A DNA stretch of 64,000 bases from assembly GCA_963751615.1 (NCBI GenBank), contig CAVVVG010000007.1:525720-589719 (forward strand), in the 5' to 3' direction. The notes beneath the pieces were generated by a model. That model saw nothing but the letters and a program-made list of their open reading frames with translations, made no database searches and was not told the origin of the DNA. Both the position numbers and the translations under genes were made by a program. The DNA is from Palsa-892 sp963751615 (GTDB taxonomy: Bacteria > Pseudomonadota > Alphaproteobacteria > Rhizobiales > Xanthobacteraceae). Shown piece by piece: positions 41,638-51,860 of this stretch. The stretch's first letter is position 1, and every line of letters starts with the position of its first letter.

Positions 41638-43260
41638 TCAATATCCAAGAGCGACCCCGTCACTGCGAGGGTCGGCGCCGCCGGCGCGAACGCCGCCATC
41701 TGGCGCAATCAAGATCCCGTGCGCGTGGCCAGCCAATTCATTCCAATCTCCCCAACGCTCAAGCCGGTGTCCGCGGCGGCCCAATTCGACAATGGTTTGC
41801 TCTGGAAAACGAGCCTCGACGTGCAACGTGTCGCGCGCCTCACCAAGTGCAAAACGGCCGGAGAGGAAGCGCGGCGTTTCGAGTGCTTCTTGAATATTGT
41901 GACCGTAATCGATGAGCGACACGTAGGTCTGCAGATGAATTTGTGGCTGGCCATCTGCGCCCATGCCGCCAATGACACCCCAAAGTTTGCCGTCGCGAAA
42001 TGCGAGCGAGGCAATTAATGTGTGCAACGGTATTTTGCCCGGTTCAAGTTTGTTCGGACTGAGTGGATCGAGCGAGAAATATGCAGCGCGATTTTGTAAT
42101 ACAACGCCCGTACGTCCCGCCACTGCGGCCGAACCAAAGCCCCAATACAAACTTTGGTTGAGCGAAGCGGCGTTTCCATCCTGATCAATTGTAGCGATAT
42201 AGATCGTATCGCCCGAGAGACTCCCATAGGACGGCACCTGATCCCAAGGCAGAGCTCTATTGAGATCGATCAATGTGCGGCGCTCCGCAAGATAGCTATC
42301 GGAAAGGAGATGCTTAATCGGCACATCGCAAAATTTTGGATCGCCGAGCCAGCGATCGCGGTCATGATATGCTAATTGTTTGGCCTGAATCATAAGATGA
42401 ATGTGATCGGGGCCCAGGAATGGCCTGCGCGACAATTCATAGGGTTCCAATAGCTTCAGCATTTGTAAGACAGTGAAGCCTTGCGTCGGAGCGGGCGTTT
42501 CGAAGATTGTGACATCACGATACGTCGCACTAATAGGCTCTGACCATTCGGCGTGCTGATTTTTCAGATCGTCGCGATCAAAGAATCCGTGGTTTGCCTG
42601 GGAAAAGCGAGCGAATTCATCGGCGACTTCACCGTCGTAGAAACCTGCGGCGCCATCGGTAGCCAGCGCATGGAGAGTGCGTGCGAGGTCAGGATTTTTC
42701 AGAACAGATCCCAGCTTCGGCTGCGGACCGGCGGCGAGGAAAATTGCGGCCGCTTCCGGATTTCGCTGCAAGTCCTCGCTACTCAGCTGAATCCAGGAAG
42801 CCAGCCGCTCGGTAATCGGGAAACCATGTTTGGCATAATCGATTGCGGCATCCAGGCAACGCTTCAGTGACAGCCTGCCGTAGGTCCGGTGCGCCTCACA
42901 CCAACTTGCGACTGCGCCGGGGACGGTCAGGGTGGCCGGAATAGTTCCGCGATAAGGAATTTCAGTCAAACCGCGGTCGGCAAACCATTTGATGTTTGCC
43001 GTTCTTGCCGCCTTACCGCCGCCACTCAGATGCCGAACGGTGTCAGCTCGCGCGTCGTATATCAGCCAGAACGCATCACCTCCGATGCTCGTCATATGTG
43101 GATAGATGACCGAGAGCGTAGCACTCGCAGCAATGGCCGCGTCGATTGCAGAACCACCTGCGCGCAGGATCTCAATGCCGGCAAGTGAGGCGAGGCTATG
43201 CGGACACGCGACCATGCCCCCCAGCGCTAATGTTGGCGGCCGTCCAGTCGTAATTTTCAT
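41638..43260 (-). CDS. Gamma-glutamyltransferase family protein
   Basis: A 540-residue Ntn-hydrolase that, in characterised relatives, self-cleaves and hydrolyses or transfers gamma-glutamyl groups from glutathione. The expected autocleavage site precedes the Thr of SGDTIYIATIDQDGNAAS at about residue 350; the small subunit continues with NQSLYWGFGSAAV and GGMGADGQPQIHLQ. The N-terminal ALGGMVACPHSLASLAGIEI and AIDAAIAASATLSVIYPHM match the large subunit. There is no signal peptide, so it is probably cytoplasmic, as in the YwrD/PGA-like subgroup that includes cephalosporin-acylase-type homologues. Substrate not decidable. It stands alone. Confidence 0.9.
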   Translation of the reverse strand: MKITTGRPPTLALGGMVACPHSLASLAGIEILRAGGSAIDAAIAASATLSVIYPHMTSIGGDAFWLIYDARADTVRHLSGGGKAARTANIKWFADRGLTEIPYRGTIPATLTVPGAVASWCEAHRTYGRLSLKRCLDAAIDYAKHGFPITERLASWIQLSSEDLQRNPEAAAIFLAAGPQPKLGSVLKNPDLARTLHALATDGAAGFYDGEVADEFARFSQANHGFFDRDDLKNQHAEWSEPISATYRDVTIFETPAPTQGFTVLQMLKLLEPYELSRRPFLGPDHIHLMIQAKQLAYHDRDRWLGDPKFCDVPIKHLLSDSYLAERRTLIDLNRALPWDQVPSYGSLSGDTIYIATIDQDGNAASLNQSLYWGFGSAAVAGRTGVVLQNRAAYFSLDPLSPNKLEPGKIPLHTLIASLAFRDGKLWGVIGGMGADGQPQIHLQTYVSLIDYGHNIQEALETPRFLSGRFALGEARDTLHVEARFPEQTIVELGRRGHRLERWGDWNELAGHAHGILIAPDGGVRAGGADPRSDGVALGY

Positions 43261-43408
43261 AATTAGGGACGCCCTAGATCTATATTGGTTCGGCCAAACG
43301 CTCCGACGCTAAACCGGCTCGCTAACTACAATATAACAACCCCAGCCGCTTCATAGACCAAGTCACAGATTATAAGCGCAGTGACAATACAGTTATTTCC
43401 GATAACGC

Positions 43409-43427
43409 TTTTTTTTGCAAAAAAAAA
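43409..43427. repeat. Homopolymeric A/T palindrome
   Basis: Eight T, GC, then nine A form a self-complementary tract in the gap between the gamma-glutamyltransferase gene and the small membrane gene at 43485. It could end transcription of that small gene on the minus strand. Confidence 0.4.
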
Positions 43428-43484
43428 TGATGAATGAGGTTTCTTAATTTGAATGGCGTATAAAAATGCAACTGCATGCCGAAT

Positions 43485-43673
43485 TTACAGCGGCCAATTG
43501 ATCACCAAAAATGCCACACCAAGCGTAAAAAGAGTGAGGCACGTCATGGAATAACCCACAAATAAAATCCAAACCCTCAAAAATCCAAAACGCGGCTCGT
43601 TATTTTTCGCCCGGGCAAGCCATATCATTAGGATAGAAACTGCAATCAAAACAAGCCCTTCGGTAAAACCCAT
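43485..43673 (-). CDS. Small two-helix membrane protein
   Basis: A 62-residue protein with two hydrophobic helices (about 5-21 and 34-59) joined by the charged loop ARAKNNEPRFGFLRV. No family recognised. Length and helices suggest a real small inner-membrane protein, but no neighbour explains it. The start ATG 43673 has GGGGG upstream. Confidence 0.5.
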   Translation of the reverse strand: MGFTEGLVLIAVSILMIWLARAKNNEPRFGFLRVWILFVGYSMTCLTLFTLGVAFLVINWPL

Positions 43674-44052
43674 GGATTTCCCCCATTGATCAAAAACTAA
43701 TCGCTTCAGAAAAACACACTAACAGTTTTACGCTTCGGAAGTTCGATGCCCACCATCAAAAAAGATACTGCTCGACCCCGTTGGATTATGTGTCCACCTT
43801 GCTAAGAACACCAAAGAAATTAGCACGGTTCGTCTGGGTTTAGCGTTGCCTTACAATGATCTTAGATGTGTTAAATCGACATGTATGATCCTGGCTTAGC
43901 TACGAATTGTTGGTTGTATTTACGTTTTCATACACAACAGACATTCAATGGCCGAAACAAATTACCGAAAATCGTGCCGTTTAGAGACCGTCGCAAACAA
44001 ACATTATTTGGCTAATTTTTTAGGTTTTGGATCGGTAATGCAGGAAGGGAAT
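43674..44052. other. Intergenic region, no gene seen
   Basis: 379 bases between the divergent small membrane gene and the TPR protein. Base composition is AT-richer than the neighbours. An in-frame upstream extension of the TPR gene (from 43948) reads as unlikely protein. A short frame at about 43748 encoding MPTIKKDTARPRWIMCPPC has no ribosome site. Confidence 0.45.
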
Positions 44053-45706
44053 ATGCGAGAACGATCGGGTGCGATTGGTTATGCGATTATTCTGCTCGCA
44101 GCCGTACTGTTGGCGCCGGTTGCGGCACAGCAACCGCAGAATTCTCAGAATGCGACCTGGTGCGTAAACAAGGAGAAGGCGTCGCCCGACCTTCAAATCA
44201 GCGGCTGCACCGCTCTGATCCAATCAGGCATGATACCGCAGAGCATGCTCGCCGTTGCCTTCTATAATCGCGGCATCGCTTATCGTGCCAAGGGTGACTA
44301 TGACCGCGCCATTGCCGACTACGATCAGGCGATCCAGCTCAACCCCAAATACGCCAACGCCTTCTACAACCGTGGTGCGGCGTATTACGACAAGAACGAC
44401 TACGACCGCGCCATCGGAGATTACAATGAGGCCTTCGGTCTCGGTCCCAAAGCCGCCGATGCCCTCAGCGCCCGCGGCCTCGCTTGGGACCGCAAGGGTG
44501 ACTACGACCGCGCAATTGCCGATTACAATGAGGCCATCGGGCTCGACGCGAAATATGCCGAAGCCTACAACAACCGTGGCTTCGCTTATTGGAAGAAGGG
44601 CGAATACAATCGCGCTTTCGCCGATTACAATGAGGCAATCCGACTCGATCCCAAACACGCCGCGGCCTACAATAACCGCGGCAATGCCTGGCACGACCAG
44701 GGCGATCATGTTCGCGCCATCGCCGATTATACGGAGGCGATCCGACTTGATCCGAAATATGCGCTCGCCTATTACAACCGCGGCTTCGCCTACTGGAAGA
44801 AGAACGACTACGAGCGTGCTATCGCCGATTACACTGAGGCGATCCGTCTAGACCCTAAAGATGTCACCTCGTACCGGAGCCGAGGCAATGCTTGGCGCGA
44901 CAAGGGCGAGCACGAGCGCGCCTTCGCCGATTACAACGAGGCGATCCGACTCGATCCGAAAAGCGCCAAGGCCTTCTCCATCCGCGGCCTCGCCTCGTAC
45001 AACAAGGGCGATTACGATCGCGCCATCGCTGATTACAATGAGGCGATCCGGCTCGATCCGAAAGATGCCACCACCATCTACGGTCGCGGTCTCGCCTACT
45101 GGAAGAAGGGTGACTACGACCGTGCCATCGCCGATTACAATGAGACGATCCGGCTCGATCCAAAAGATGCCACGACCTATTTCAGTCGCGGTCTCGCCTG
45201 GCGTGACAAGGGCGACCTCGACCGTGCTATCGCCGACTTCACCGATGTGATCCGGCTCGATCCAAAACGAATCGCTTCCTATACGAACCGCGGCTATGTC
45301 TACTTTTACATGGGCGACTTTAGCGCCGCAGCGGACGATTTGCTGCGTGCGAACGATCTGGCAGATGATGCATATCCGATGCTGTTACGCTTTCTCTCTC
45401 TCGCCCGCATGGGACAAGACGGCACAGCAGAGCTGGCGACCAAGGCAGCCCAACTGAAGACCAAGGAATGGCCCTCGCCTGTAATCGATTTCTATCTCGG
45501 ACGACGCTCGCTCGGAGGAATTGCGGACTGCGGCCGCGAAGGCCGAGGAAAAATGCGAGGCAGAGTTCTATATCGCCGAATGGCACTTGCTGCACGGCAA
45601 CAAAGCCGATGCAAAATTTGCCTTGCAGATTGCGGCCGGTAGCTGCCCAAAGAATTTCATTGAATATAGCGGTGCGGTTGCCGAGCTGAAGCGGCTATAC
45701 CCATAG
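44053..45706 (+). CDS. Exported TPR-repeat protein, frameshifted near the end
   Basis: Start ATG 44053 (MRERSGAIGYAIILLAAVLL), after GGAAGGG, with a signal peptide ending at VAAQQ. After a short Cys-containing region come eleven consecutive 34-residue TPRs of the form RGxAYxxKGDYDRAIADYNEAIRLDPK. Such proteins scaffold protein complexes in the periplasm. At 45514-45515 GG should be one G: the frame then continues from LGRRSL to EELRTAAAKAEEKCEAEFYI and ends at 45706 with AVAELKRLYP, a conserved tail with two Cys. Unrepaired it ends in unrelated sequence at 45642. The repeats are also close copies at the DNA level. Partner unknown. Confidence 0.85.
44250..45296 (+). repeat. 102-base tandem repeat array within the TPR gene
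   Basis: Eleven units of 102 bases, each coding one TPR. Units four to ten are nearly identical around ATTACAATGAGGCGATCCGG, which points to recent expansion or gene conversion. The array is a likely spot for length variation and for assembly errors. Confidence 0.8.
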
Positions 45707-45899
45707 ACGCTCGGCAACCAATTCGCGCGACATCTTGATGCCATCGCCAAATTTGGCTCTGACCGAGCAAGGATGCCATCGAAATCAACTACCGCTTGCG
45801 ACCCGAATGTCAAAGTCTATGCGACTACTTGTCGGTGGCTTGTGTATGGGGCACGAGTTAACTTGATGAATCAACGAGTGACTGGTGCTTGTGGCTGGG

Positions 45900-48122
45900 A
45901 TGCAAACGAAAAAGGAGCACGTCGCTGACGAGGTGCCTGCATGGCGCAGATTACCGAAGTCAGATGTTCTGCGTGAATTGGGTGCAGGAGTTACGGTCGC
46001 GTGTCTCGCCTTGCCACTTTGCGTTTCGGCCGGCGTGCTGGCCTATTCTCCGCTCGGAGCCGAACAAGCTGCCCACGGCGCTGTTGCTGGCTTACTGTGC
46101 GCAGTCGCTGGGGGAATCACTGCTGCCTTATCCCGCCAATCAAGCTTTATCGCCAGCAATCCTACCACGACGATTGGGCTGGTGCAGGCAAGTTCGGTCG
46201 CGGCGCTCGCGACAAACTGGCATGGTGATGTGGCAGCGACGATTGGAGTTCTACCCGTATTGGCGCTTCTGGTTGGTGCCTGGCAGATTTTCTTCGCCGC
46301 CACAGGTTTATCACGAATAATTAAATTTACGCCCTATCCGGTGCTCGCTGGTTTCGTGACCGGCGTGGGGTTGCTTATGATGTTGAAGCAATTGTCGATC
46401 TTGTCCGGCGGACGAGCCCTCAACGAAGTTGCGATCGACTATCGTCGCGCTTAATTGGCCGCATCTGTACATTTCGATTTTTGGATTTGGGTTGGTCGCG
46501 GCGATGTTGTTGCTGGAAAGAAACTTTCCACGCCTACCGAATTTACTCATTGGCCTAGTCTTGGGCTTTCTTGTGTTTCATACGATCCATCGTTGGTCTG
46601 TTGATGTCGATCTTGGACCAACAATTGGGGCAGTTTCGGTCAGCTCGATTTGGGCTATTTCGCCAATTGACCTAACGCCCTCGAAAAGTTAGCGAGCGAT
46701 TTTAGTGCCTTGAAGCTTGTGCTATTCGGTTCTCTCACCTTAGCTCTACTGGGAACACTCGATACATTTTTTGCGCTTCGCACGGCCCAGCAACTCGCCG
46801 ATATAGAAGTTACACCGCGCCGCGACGTAACAGGTCAGGGAATTGCAAATTTGGTGTCGGCTTTTGCTGGTGGAATCGTCGTCTCTACTTCGATCAGTTT
46901 AACGACCGCTAACTATCGCGCAGGTGGGCGTAGCCGACTGTCGACTATTGCCGCAGCTCTGGTGCTGCTTCTCGCTACACTACTCATCCCAGAAATCATT
47001 TTCTCGCTACCTGTTGTCGTCCTTGCCGCCATTCTAATGGTTATTTCTTTGCGGTTGTTTGATCGCTGGGCTCTGCAAACACTACGGGAGGCGATGACAC
47101 CGAAAAGCGATGACCGCACCCGTGCTCGCCTTAATCTTGTGGTCGTTTTGTCAGTTGTTTCAGCGACTGTGCTCGGCGCACCCGTCATCGGTGCCGCTGT
47201 CGGGGTCGCATTGTCGTGTCTGATTTTCATCGCACAGATGAGTAAGCCTGTCATTGCGGCACGCCTTAGCGCCGAACACATCCACTCCAAACGTATCCGC
47301 TCACTGCCGCATCGCGAGATTTTGCTCCGCCGCGGGAGACGAATTTCAATACTGGAGCTGCAAGGCATTATGTTCTTTGGCAATGCCGACGATCTCGCGG
47401 CCGAGTTGCGTGAGCTACAAAAGGTTGTCGATATTGTCATACTCGATATGCGCCGGATTGGTGATGTTGATACATCTGGCATTGCTGTCTTACAGCAGTT
47501 GGCGCGGCGATTTGCGGAAAATCAAAAGAATCTCGTTGCCTGTAGTGTGAACCCGAAGTTTTCTCAGGCAGTCCGGTTTGCACTCGGCAAACGTGAGCAT
47601 ATTTTGTTTCCAGATCGCGATACAGCAATGGAATGGGCAGAGGAGACAATTATTCGCGCGCAGGTGCAGGAACGATCACTCCTTGAGCTAGCGCTGAATG
47701 AGGCCGACCTGACCCAGCAGATGACGAGCGAAGACATCAACATCCTGATGGGCTATCTCCAAGTGATCCATTATCCAGCGGGTGCCGCGCTTTGTCGGGC
47801 CGGTGATGCGCCAGACTGTATGTGGATCCTGAAGCGTGGCAGCGTCAGTGTACGGGTGGCGGGCATGCATTCGGACCGGCGGCTGGCCAGTCTTGGGCCC
47901 GGCTGTTCGGTTGGCGAAATGGGACTATTGGAGAAAAAACCGCGCTCGGCCGAAGTTGTTGCCGATGAGGATGTCGAAGCCTATATGCTAACGGAATCGG
48001 GTTTGCACACGATCTTGCGCGAACATCCGCGCATCGGTCAGGCCATGTTGGTCAATATCGCCCAGCAACTGGCACGCCGCCTACGCGACGCCTCAGAAGA
48101 GCTGCAGTCCATGATGCAATGA
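45900..48122 (+). CDS. SulP-family anion transporter with STAS and cyclic-nucleotide-binding domains, two frame breaks
   Basis: About 740 residues when repaired. Start ATG 45900 (MQTKKEHVADEVPAW). The SulP membrane domain (about ten to twelve helices) carries SNPTTTIGLVQASSVAALAT and the DTFFALRTAQQL region. A STAS domain follows (ISILELQGIMFFGNADDLAAEL and DVDTSGIAVLQQL), then a C-terminal cNMP-binding fold with GCSVGEMGLLEKKPRSAEVV. The family carries sulfate, bicarbonate or dicarboxylates. Extra T at 46429-46430 ends the first frame; the protein continues as RSTIVALNWPHLY in the next. Near 46674-46680 one base is missing, and the reading returns to the first frame at LEKLASDFSALKLVL. The two breaks compensate. 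Confidence 0.85.
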
Positions 48123-48204
48123 GCTCTCCTGTAAGATCTGACCGCCCATCTCAAACGCCGATCGCTTAGTTGGTAATTTCCTTCTCAAATAGTGGAATGC
48201 GGGC

Positions 48205-49356
48205 ATGAATGAATTACCCCCGCTGGAAACTGCGGTTCTTCCGAATGGAATACGCGCCCGGTTTGTGCACGACATTAACGGGCTCCGAATGCACATTTTA
48301 GAAGCTGGCTTTGAGGAGGAAGGCCGTCCTTGTGTTCTCCTCCTCCACGGCTTCCCGGAGCTTGCATACTCTTGGCGCAAAATAATGCTGCCGCTTGCCG
48401 CTGCTGGATTTTACGTCGTGGCGCCCGATCAGCGTGGTTATGGGCGGACCTCAGGCTGGGATGGCGCCTATGACGGCGACCTCGCTTCCTTTCGGTTCGT
48501 TAATATCGTCAGAGATGCATTGGGGCTGGTGTCAGCACTCGGCTATCGATCGCTAGCAGCAGTTGTCGGTCATGATTTCGGCGCTCCCGTCGCCGCTTGG
48601 TGCGCGCTAATACGACCGGACGTATTTCGGTCCCTCGTGCTGATGAGCGCTCCCTTCAGCGGCCCGCCAGAATTGCCGTTCAATACAGTCAGGCATTCAA
48701 CTAAACCCGATCCGGACGCGTTGAGCGCGATACATGACGCGCTGGCAAAGCTAGTTCCGCCGCGAAAGCACTACCAGTGGTACTACTCAAGCCGACAAGC
48801 GAATGCTGATATGCGCAATTGTCCGCAGGGTGTGCATAATTTTCTGCGCGCATATTTTCATTACAAAAGTGCCGACTGGACTCAAAACAAGCCATTCCCG
48901 TTGATCTCATGGACCGCAAGTGAACTTGCCAAAATGCCGACTTACTACATCATGGAGTTACACAAAGGGATGGCAGAGACCGTTGCATCCGAAATGCCAT
49001 CGTCAGCGGCGATTGCAGCATGCCGTTGGTTGCCCGACGATGAATTAAATGTCTTTAGCGCCGAATTCACGCGAACCGGCTTCCAAGGCGGCCTTCAGTG
49101 GTATCGTTGCATTACCGAACGCAGCTACGTATCGGAACTACAACTGTTTTCCGGTCGAACGATCGACGTGCCGTCGATATTTATCGCAGGAAAAAGCGAT
49201 TGGGGCGTTTATCAGGTACCCGGCAGTCTAGAGCGCATGCAAAAAAGTGCGTGCACCCAGATGCTGGGATGTCATTTTATTGAAGGTGCAGGACATTGGG
49301 TGCAGCAGGAGCAACCGGAGCAAGTCACTAAGCGCGTCATCGAATTTTTGCGATGA
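48205..49356 (+). CDS. Alpha/beta-hydrolase, epoxide hydrolase type
   Basis: A 383-residue soluble hydrolase. Oxyanion-hole motif LLHGFPELAYSWRK; nucleophile Asp in VVGHDFGAPVAAW; catalytic His in EGAGHWVQQEQPEQ. An Asp nucleophile with HGFPE is characteristic of epoxide hydrolases and haloalkane dehalogenases. A cap domain lies at about residues 150-290, with two Tyr residues (KHYQWYYSS) that could polarise an epoxide. No signal peptide. It follows the SulP transporter by 82 bases. The natural substrate is unknown. Confidence 0.85.
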   Translation: MNELPPLETAVLPNGIRARFVHDINGLRMHILEAGFEEEGRPCVLLLHGFPELAYSWRKIMLPLAAAGFYVVAPDQRGYGRTSGWDGAYDGDLASFRFVNIVRDALGLVSALGYRSLAAVVGHDFGAPVAAWCALIRPDVFRSLVLMSAPFSGPPELPFNTVRHSTKPDPDALSAIHDALAKLVPPRKHYQWYYSSRQANADMRNCPQGVHNFLRAYFHYKSADWTQNKPFPLISWTASELAKMPTYYIMELHKGMAETVASEMPSSAAIAACRWLPDDELNVFSAEFTRTGFQGGLQWYRCITERSYVSELQLFSGRTIDVPSIFIAGKSDWGVYQVPGSLERMQKSACTQMLGCHFIEGAGHWVQQEQPEQVTKRVIEFLR

Positions 49357-49403
49357 GCTCCGATCGGCACTTCATCGCCGCGAGCCCACGAATTGGCGAA
49401 GAA

Positions 49404-49676
49404 TCACTGCTTCGATACTAACGCCAACCGAAATTCCCCGTATTTCTTTTCAAGCGCCATTCTAACGACAACAAGTCCCCACGCGAGAACCGCGAGCCAG
49501 GCAATTATCGTTCCGACTAGGTAGACCCTTTCAAATGACAATCCGAGCCGTACTCCGAGTTCGCCAATTAAGAACGCCAGCGCAAAGGCGATTATCGTCC
49601 CGCCTAGTCCGGCACGCCACGCAATTAGCCACCAAACGCGCAAAACCCGTGCCCATGTCACGTCAAATTCTTTCAT
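49404..49676 (-). CDS. Small two-helix membrane protein
   Basis: A 90-residue protein with two hydrophobic helices (about 22-45 and 52-72) and basic ends; the N-terminus MKEFDVTWARVLRVWWLIAW is aromatic-rich. No family recognised. It is convergent with the epoxide hydrolase gene. Start ATG 49676, with GGAGGCGACG just upstream as ribosome site. Confidence 0.6.
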   Translation of the reverse strand: MKEFDVTWARVLRVWWLIAWRAGLGGTIIAFALAFLIGELGVRLGLSFERVYLVGTIIAWLAVLAWGLVVVRMALEKKYGEFRLALVSKQ

Positions 49677-49838
49677 CGTCGCCTCCCCAGCTGAAGGGGC
49701 ATATTACTGGCTTCCTTTGATTTTCACACTCAAGACCTTTATCACTCTTATGCGTATCGATTGGCGCTCCTTGGTCACGAATGGTTTCCAGTGCGCGTCA
49801 GTCATCTTAGGTCAGCGAGACAATAGAGATACCATCAA

Positions 49839-49870
49839 CTAAAAACCCCCGCCCGAGGCCGGGTTTGATC
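49839..49870 (-). terminator. Terminator-like hairpin, minus strand
   Basis: On the minus strand AAACCCGGCCTCGGGCGGGGGTTTTTAG folds as a GC hairpin closed by AACCC/GGGTT and followed by a T run. No minus-strand gene ends here, as the next gene to the right is on the plus strand, so it may end an unannotated small RNA that starts below about 49940. Confidence 0.4.
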
Positions 49871-49944
49871 AATTCGAATCAAGTACTATTGTTAGAATCC
49901 TTTGGCGGCCTCGCCACCGCGAGCAGACTGGCAGGAGAATTTGA

Positions 49945-50274
49945 ATGAAAAAGGCTTTTTTCACGCTTGCGGCGGTTTCGGTATTGGCGGTCGGGATCGC
50001 CGGCACCTCAAATTTAGCGCAGGCACGCAATATTTCCGGGTGCGCACTTGAAACCGACGCTGACGCCGCCGTTGTCGGTAGCGCCTTCGCAGGTCCGCCT
50101 TGGGGTTTCGCTTATTGGCGCTATGGGCCCTACCCCGGCTATGTTGCCTATTCGGGCGCTTACAGGCCGCAGCCAGTGAGTTGCCCCGGTGGCTATTGGA
50201 CGCGACTTCCCATCTACGATAAGTGGGGCAATCAGATGTGCTGGAGCCGCCCGAAGTTTGTTTGCCCGTACTAA
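49945..50274 (+). CDS. Small secreted aromatic-rich protein
   Basis: A 109-residue exported protein, start ATG 49945 after AGGAGAATTTGA. The signal peptide (MKKAFFTLAAVSVLAVGIAG) ends near AQARN. The mature part is rich in Gly, Tyr, Trp and Pro, with PPWGFAYWRYGPYPGYVAY and then CPGGYWTRLPIYDKWGNQMC with WSRPKFVCPY. The four Cys residues suggest two disulfides. Similar short proteins are common and unstudied in Bradyrhizobium relatives. No function known; periplasmic or surface location likely. Confidence 0.7.
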   Translation: MKKAFFTLAAVSVLAVGIAGTSNLAQARNISGCALETDADAAVVGSAFAGPPWGFAYWRYGPYPGYVAYSGAYRPQPVSCPGGYWTRLPIYDKWGNQMCWSRPKFVCPY

Positions 50275-50570
50275 TTTGGAACGAAGTATTCTTCCTCAGC
50301 TGGTCGCTCAAATATCGGTGCCTGGAATTCGTCTCCCGAGTACCTGAGGTCACCGCCACCCCGTCAAGACACTTGTTAAGCGAGCACGTCACTGGGTGCG
50401 ACAAGCAGCCCCCATGTTTCATCGGAGCTAACTTCCGTTTCAGACCAATTGCGGGACAATTTTTGGCCTGTCGCTGAATTCGACTCGGATCGCGTGCTGT
50501 AGCACAAGGGGCGGTGCCGGGGGGCCAGAGATATTAGAGTGGTCGTTCTGACAATCTTGTGGAGTCTTAA
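50275..50570. other. Intergenic region, no gene seen
   Basis: 296 bases between the small secreted protein and the cyclopropane synthase. No repeats, hairpins or recognisable frame. The promoter of the cfa group must lie near the right end. Confidence 0.45.
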
Positions 50571-51804
50571 ATGTTCGTCCTACAACGACTTCTTCGGCGC
50601 TTTGTCGAAAAGGGCCGCCTGACCGTCCTCGCTCACGATGGTAAATCCTATGTCTTCGGTGGCACCGCTGATGGCCCATCGGTAAAGATCCGTCTGCACG
50701 ACGCGAAAGTGGAGCGCGCGCTTTTCTTTAACCCCGAGCTTGCCACGGCCGAAGCCTATATGGACGGTCGCCTCACATTCGAAAACGGTTCCACGATCTA
50801 TGATCTTTTACTTGTTATTCTCAGTTAATCGCCGCGGCTTGGCCGCCCATCCGCTGCAGCAAATTTTGCGCCGTATCTGGCGAGCATTGCGCGGAGTGCA
50901 TCAGGCCAATCCGCTCGGACGCGCGGCGCGTAATGTGCGCCATCATTATGATCATCCGGCTGCCTTCTATAAGCTTTGGCTTGACGAGCAGATGAATTAC
51001 TCCTGCGCCTATTTCACCACTCCTGAAGAGTCTCTGGAGAACGCGCAGATCAACAAATTGCGCCATGTGGCGGCGAAGCTTCGCCTCACGCCGGGAATGA
51101 AGGTCGCTGACATCGGTTCGGGATGGGGCGCACTTGCGATCTATCTTGCGCAAACTTGCGGCGTTCACGTCACCGCAGTCAATGTATCGCCTGAGCAGAT
51201 CGCAGCATCCCGCGCGCGGGCGCAGGCCGCGGATGTTACGGATAAAATCGATTTTGTCGAGCAGGATTACCGCGAGCTTGAAGGACGCTTCGACCGCATC
51301 GTATCCATTGGCATGATGGAACATGTCGGCGTTGCGTATTTCGATGATTATTTTCGCACGATCAAGCGTCTTCTGGTGCCCGGCGGTTTTGCCATGATTC
51401 ATGCCATAGGCCGGATGTCACCGCCTGGCAGCACTGCGCCCTTCATTCGAAAATATATTTTCCCCGGCGGATACGTACCAGCGCTCTCGGAGGTGCTCGC
51501 TTCGACCGAGCGCACCGGCCTGTGGGTCGCCGATTGTGAAGTGTTGCGGCTGCATTATTACTGGACAATCCGCAATTGGCGTGCCCGATTTCTTGCTCAT
51601 CGCAATGACGTCGTGGCGATGATGGGCGAGCGTTTTGCCCGGATGTGGGAATTCTATCTCAGCGCGGTAGAACTGGGCTTTCTCCATGGCTCCAACATGG
51701 TGTTTCAGCTACTTCTCTCAGAGCAGCGTGACGATGTACCCGTGTTGCGTGATTACATGCTTAATGATGAGCGCGCACTCGCCCGGCAAGAGACACGAGC
51801 GTAA
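50571..51804 (+). CDS. cfa: Cyclopropane-fatty-acyl-phospholipid synthase, frameshifted
   Basis: An S-adenosylmethionine enzyme that turns unsaturated acyl chains of membrane lipids into cyclopropanes. The N-terminal 85 residues (MFVLQRLLRRFVEKGRL, EAYMDGRLTFENGS) are in one frame; the rest (RRGLAAHPLQQILRRIW and the catalytic domain) is in the next. Removing one T at 50825-50826 joins ILS to NRRGLAAHPL and gives about 410 residues. The SAM motif is VADIGSGWGALAIYLA; EQDYRELEGRFDRIVSIGMM and EHVGVAYFDDYF follow the family. The tail is DYMLNDERALARQETRA. A KASII gene follows after 56 bases. Confidence 0.88.
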
Positions 51805-51860
51805 TCGCGGCTTCGCAAGAATGGCTTGAGAAACTCGCGTAAGCAGCAACTAGGAGCAAA

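Noticed and set aside
44250..45296. CRISPR-like or phage repeat array
   Set aside because: The 102-base period is in frame and each unit codes one TPR; no spacers of constant size.
45885..46692. Two separate short membrane genes (45885-46454 and 46429-46692)
   Set aside because: They are consecutive parts of one SulP transporter split by single-base breaks.
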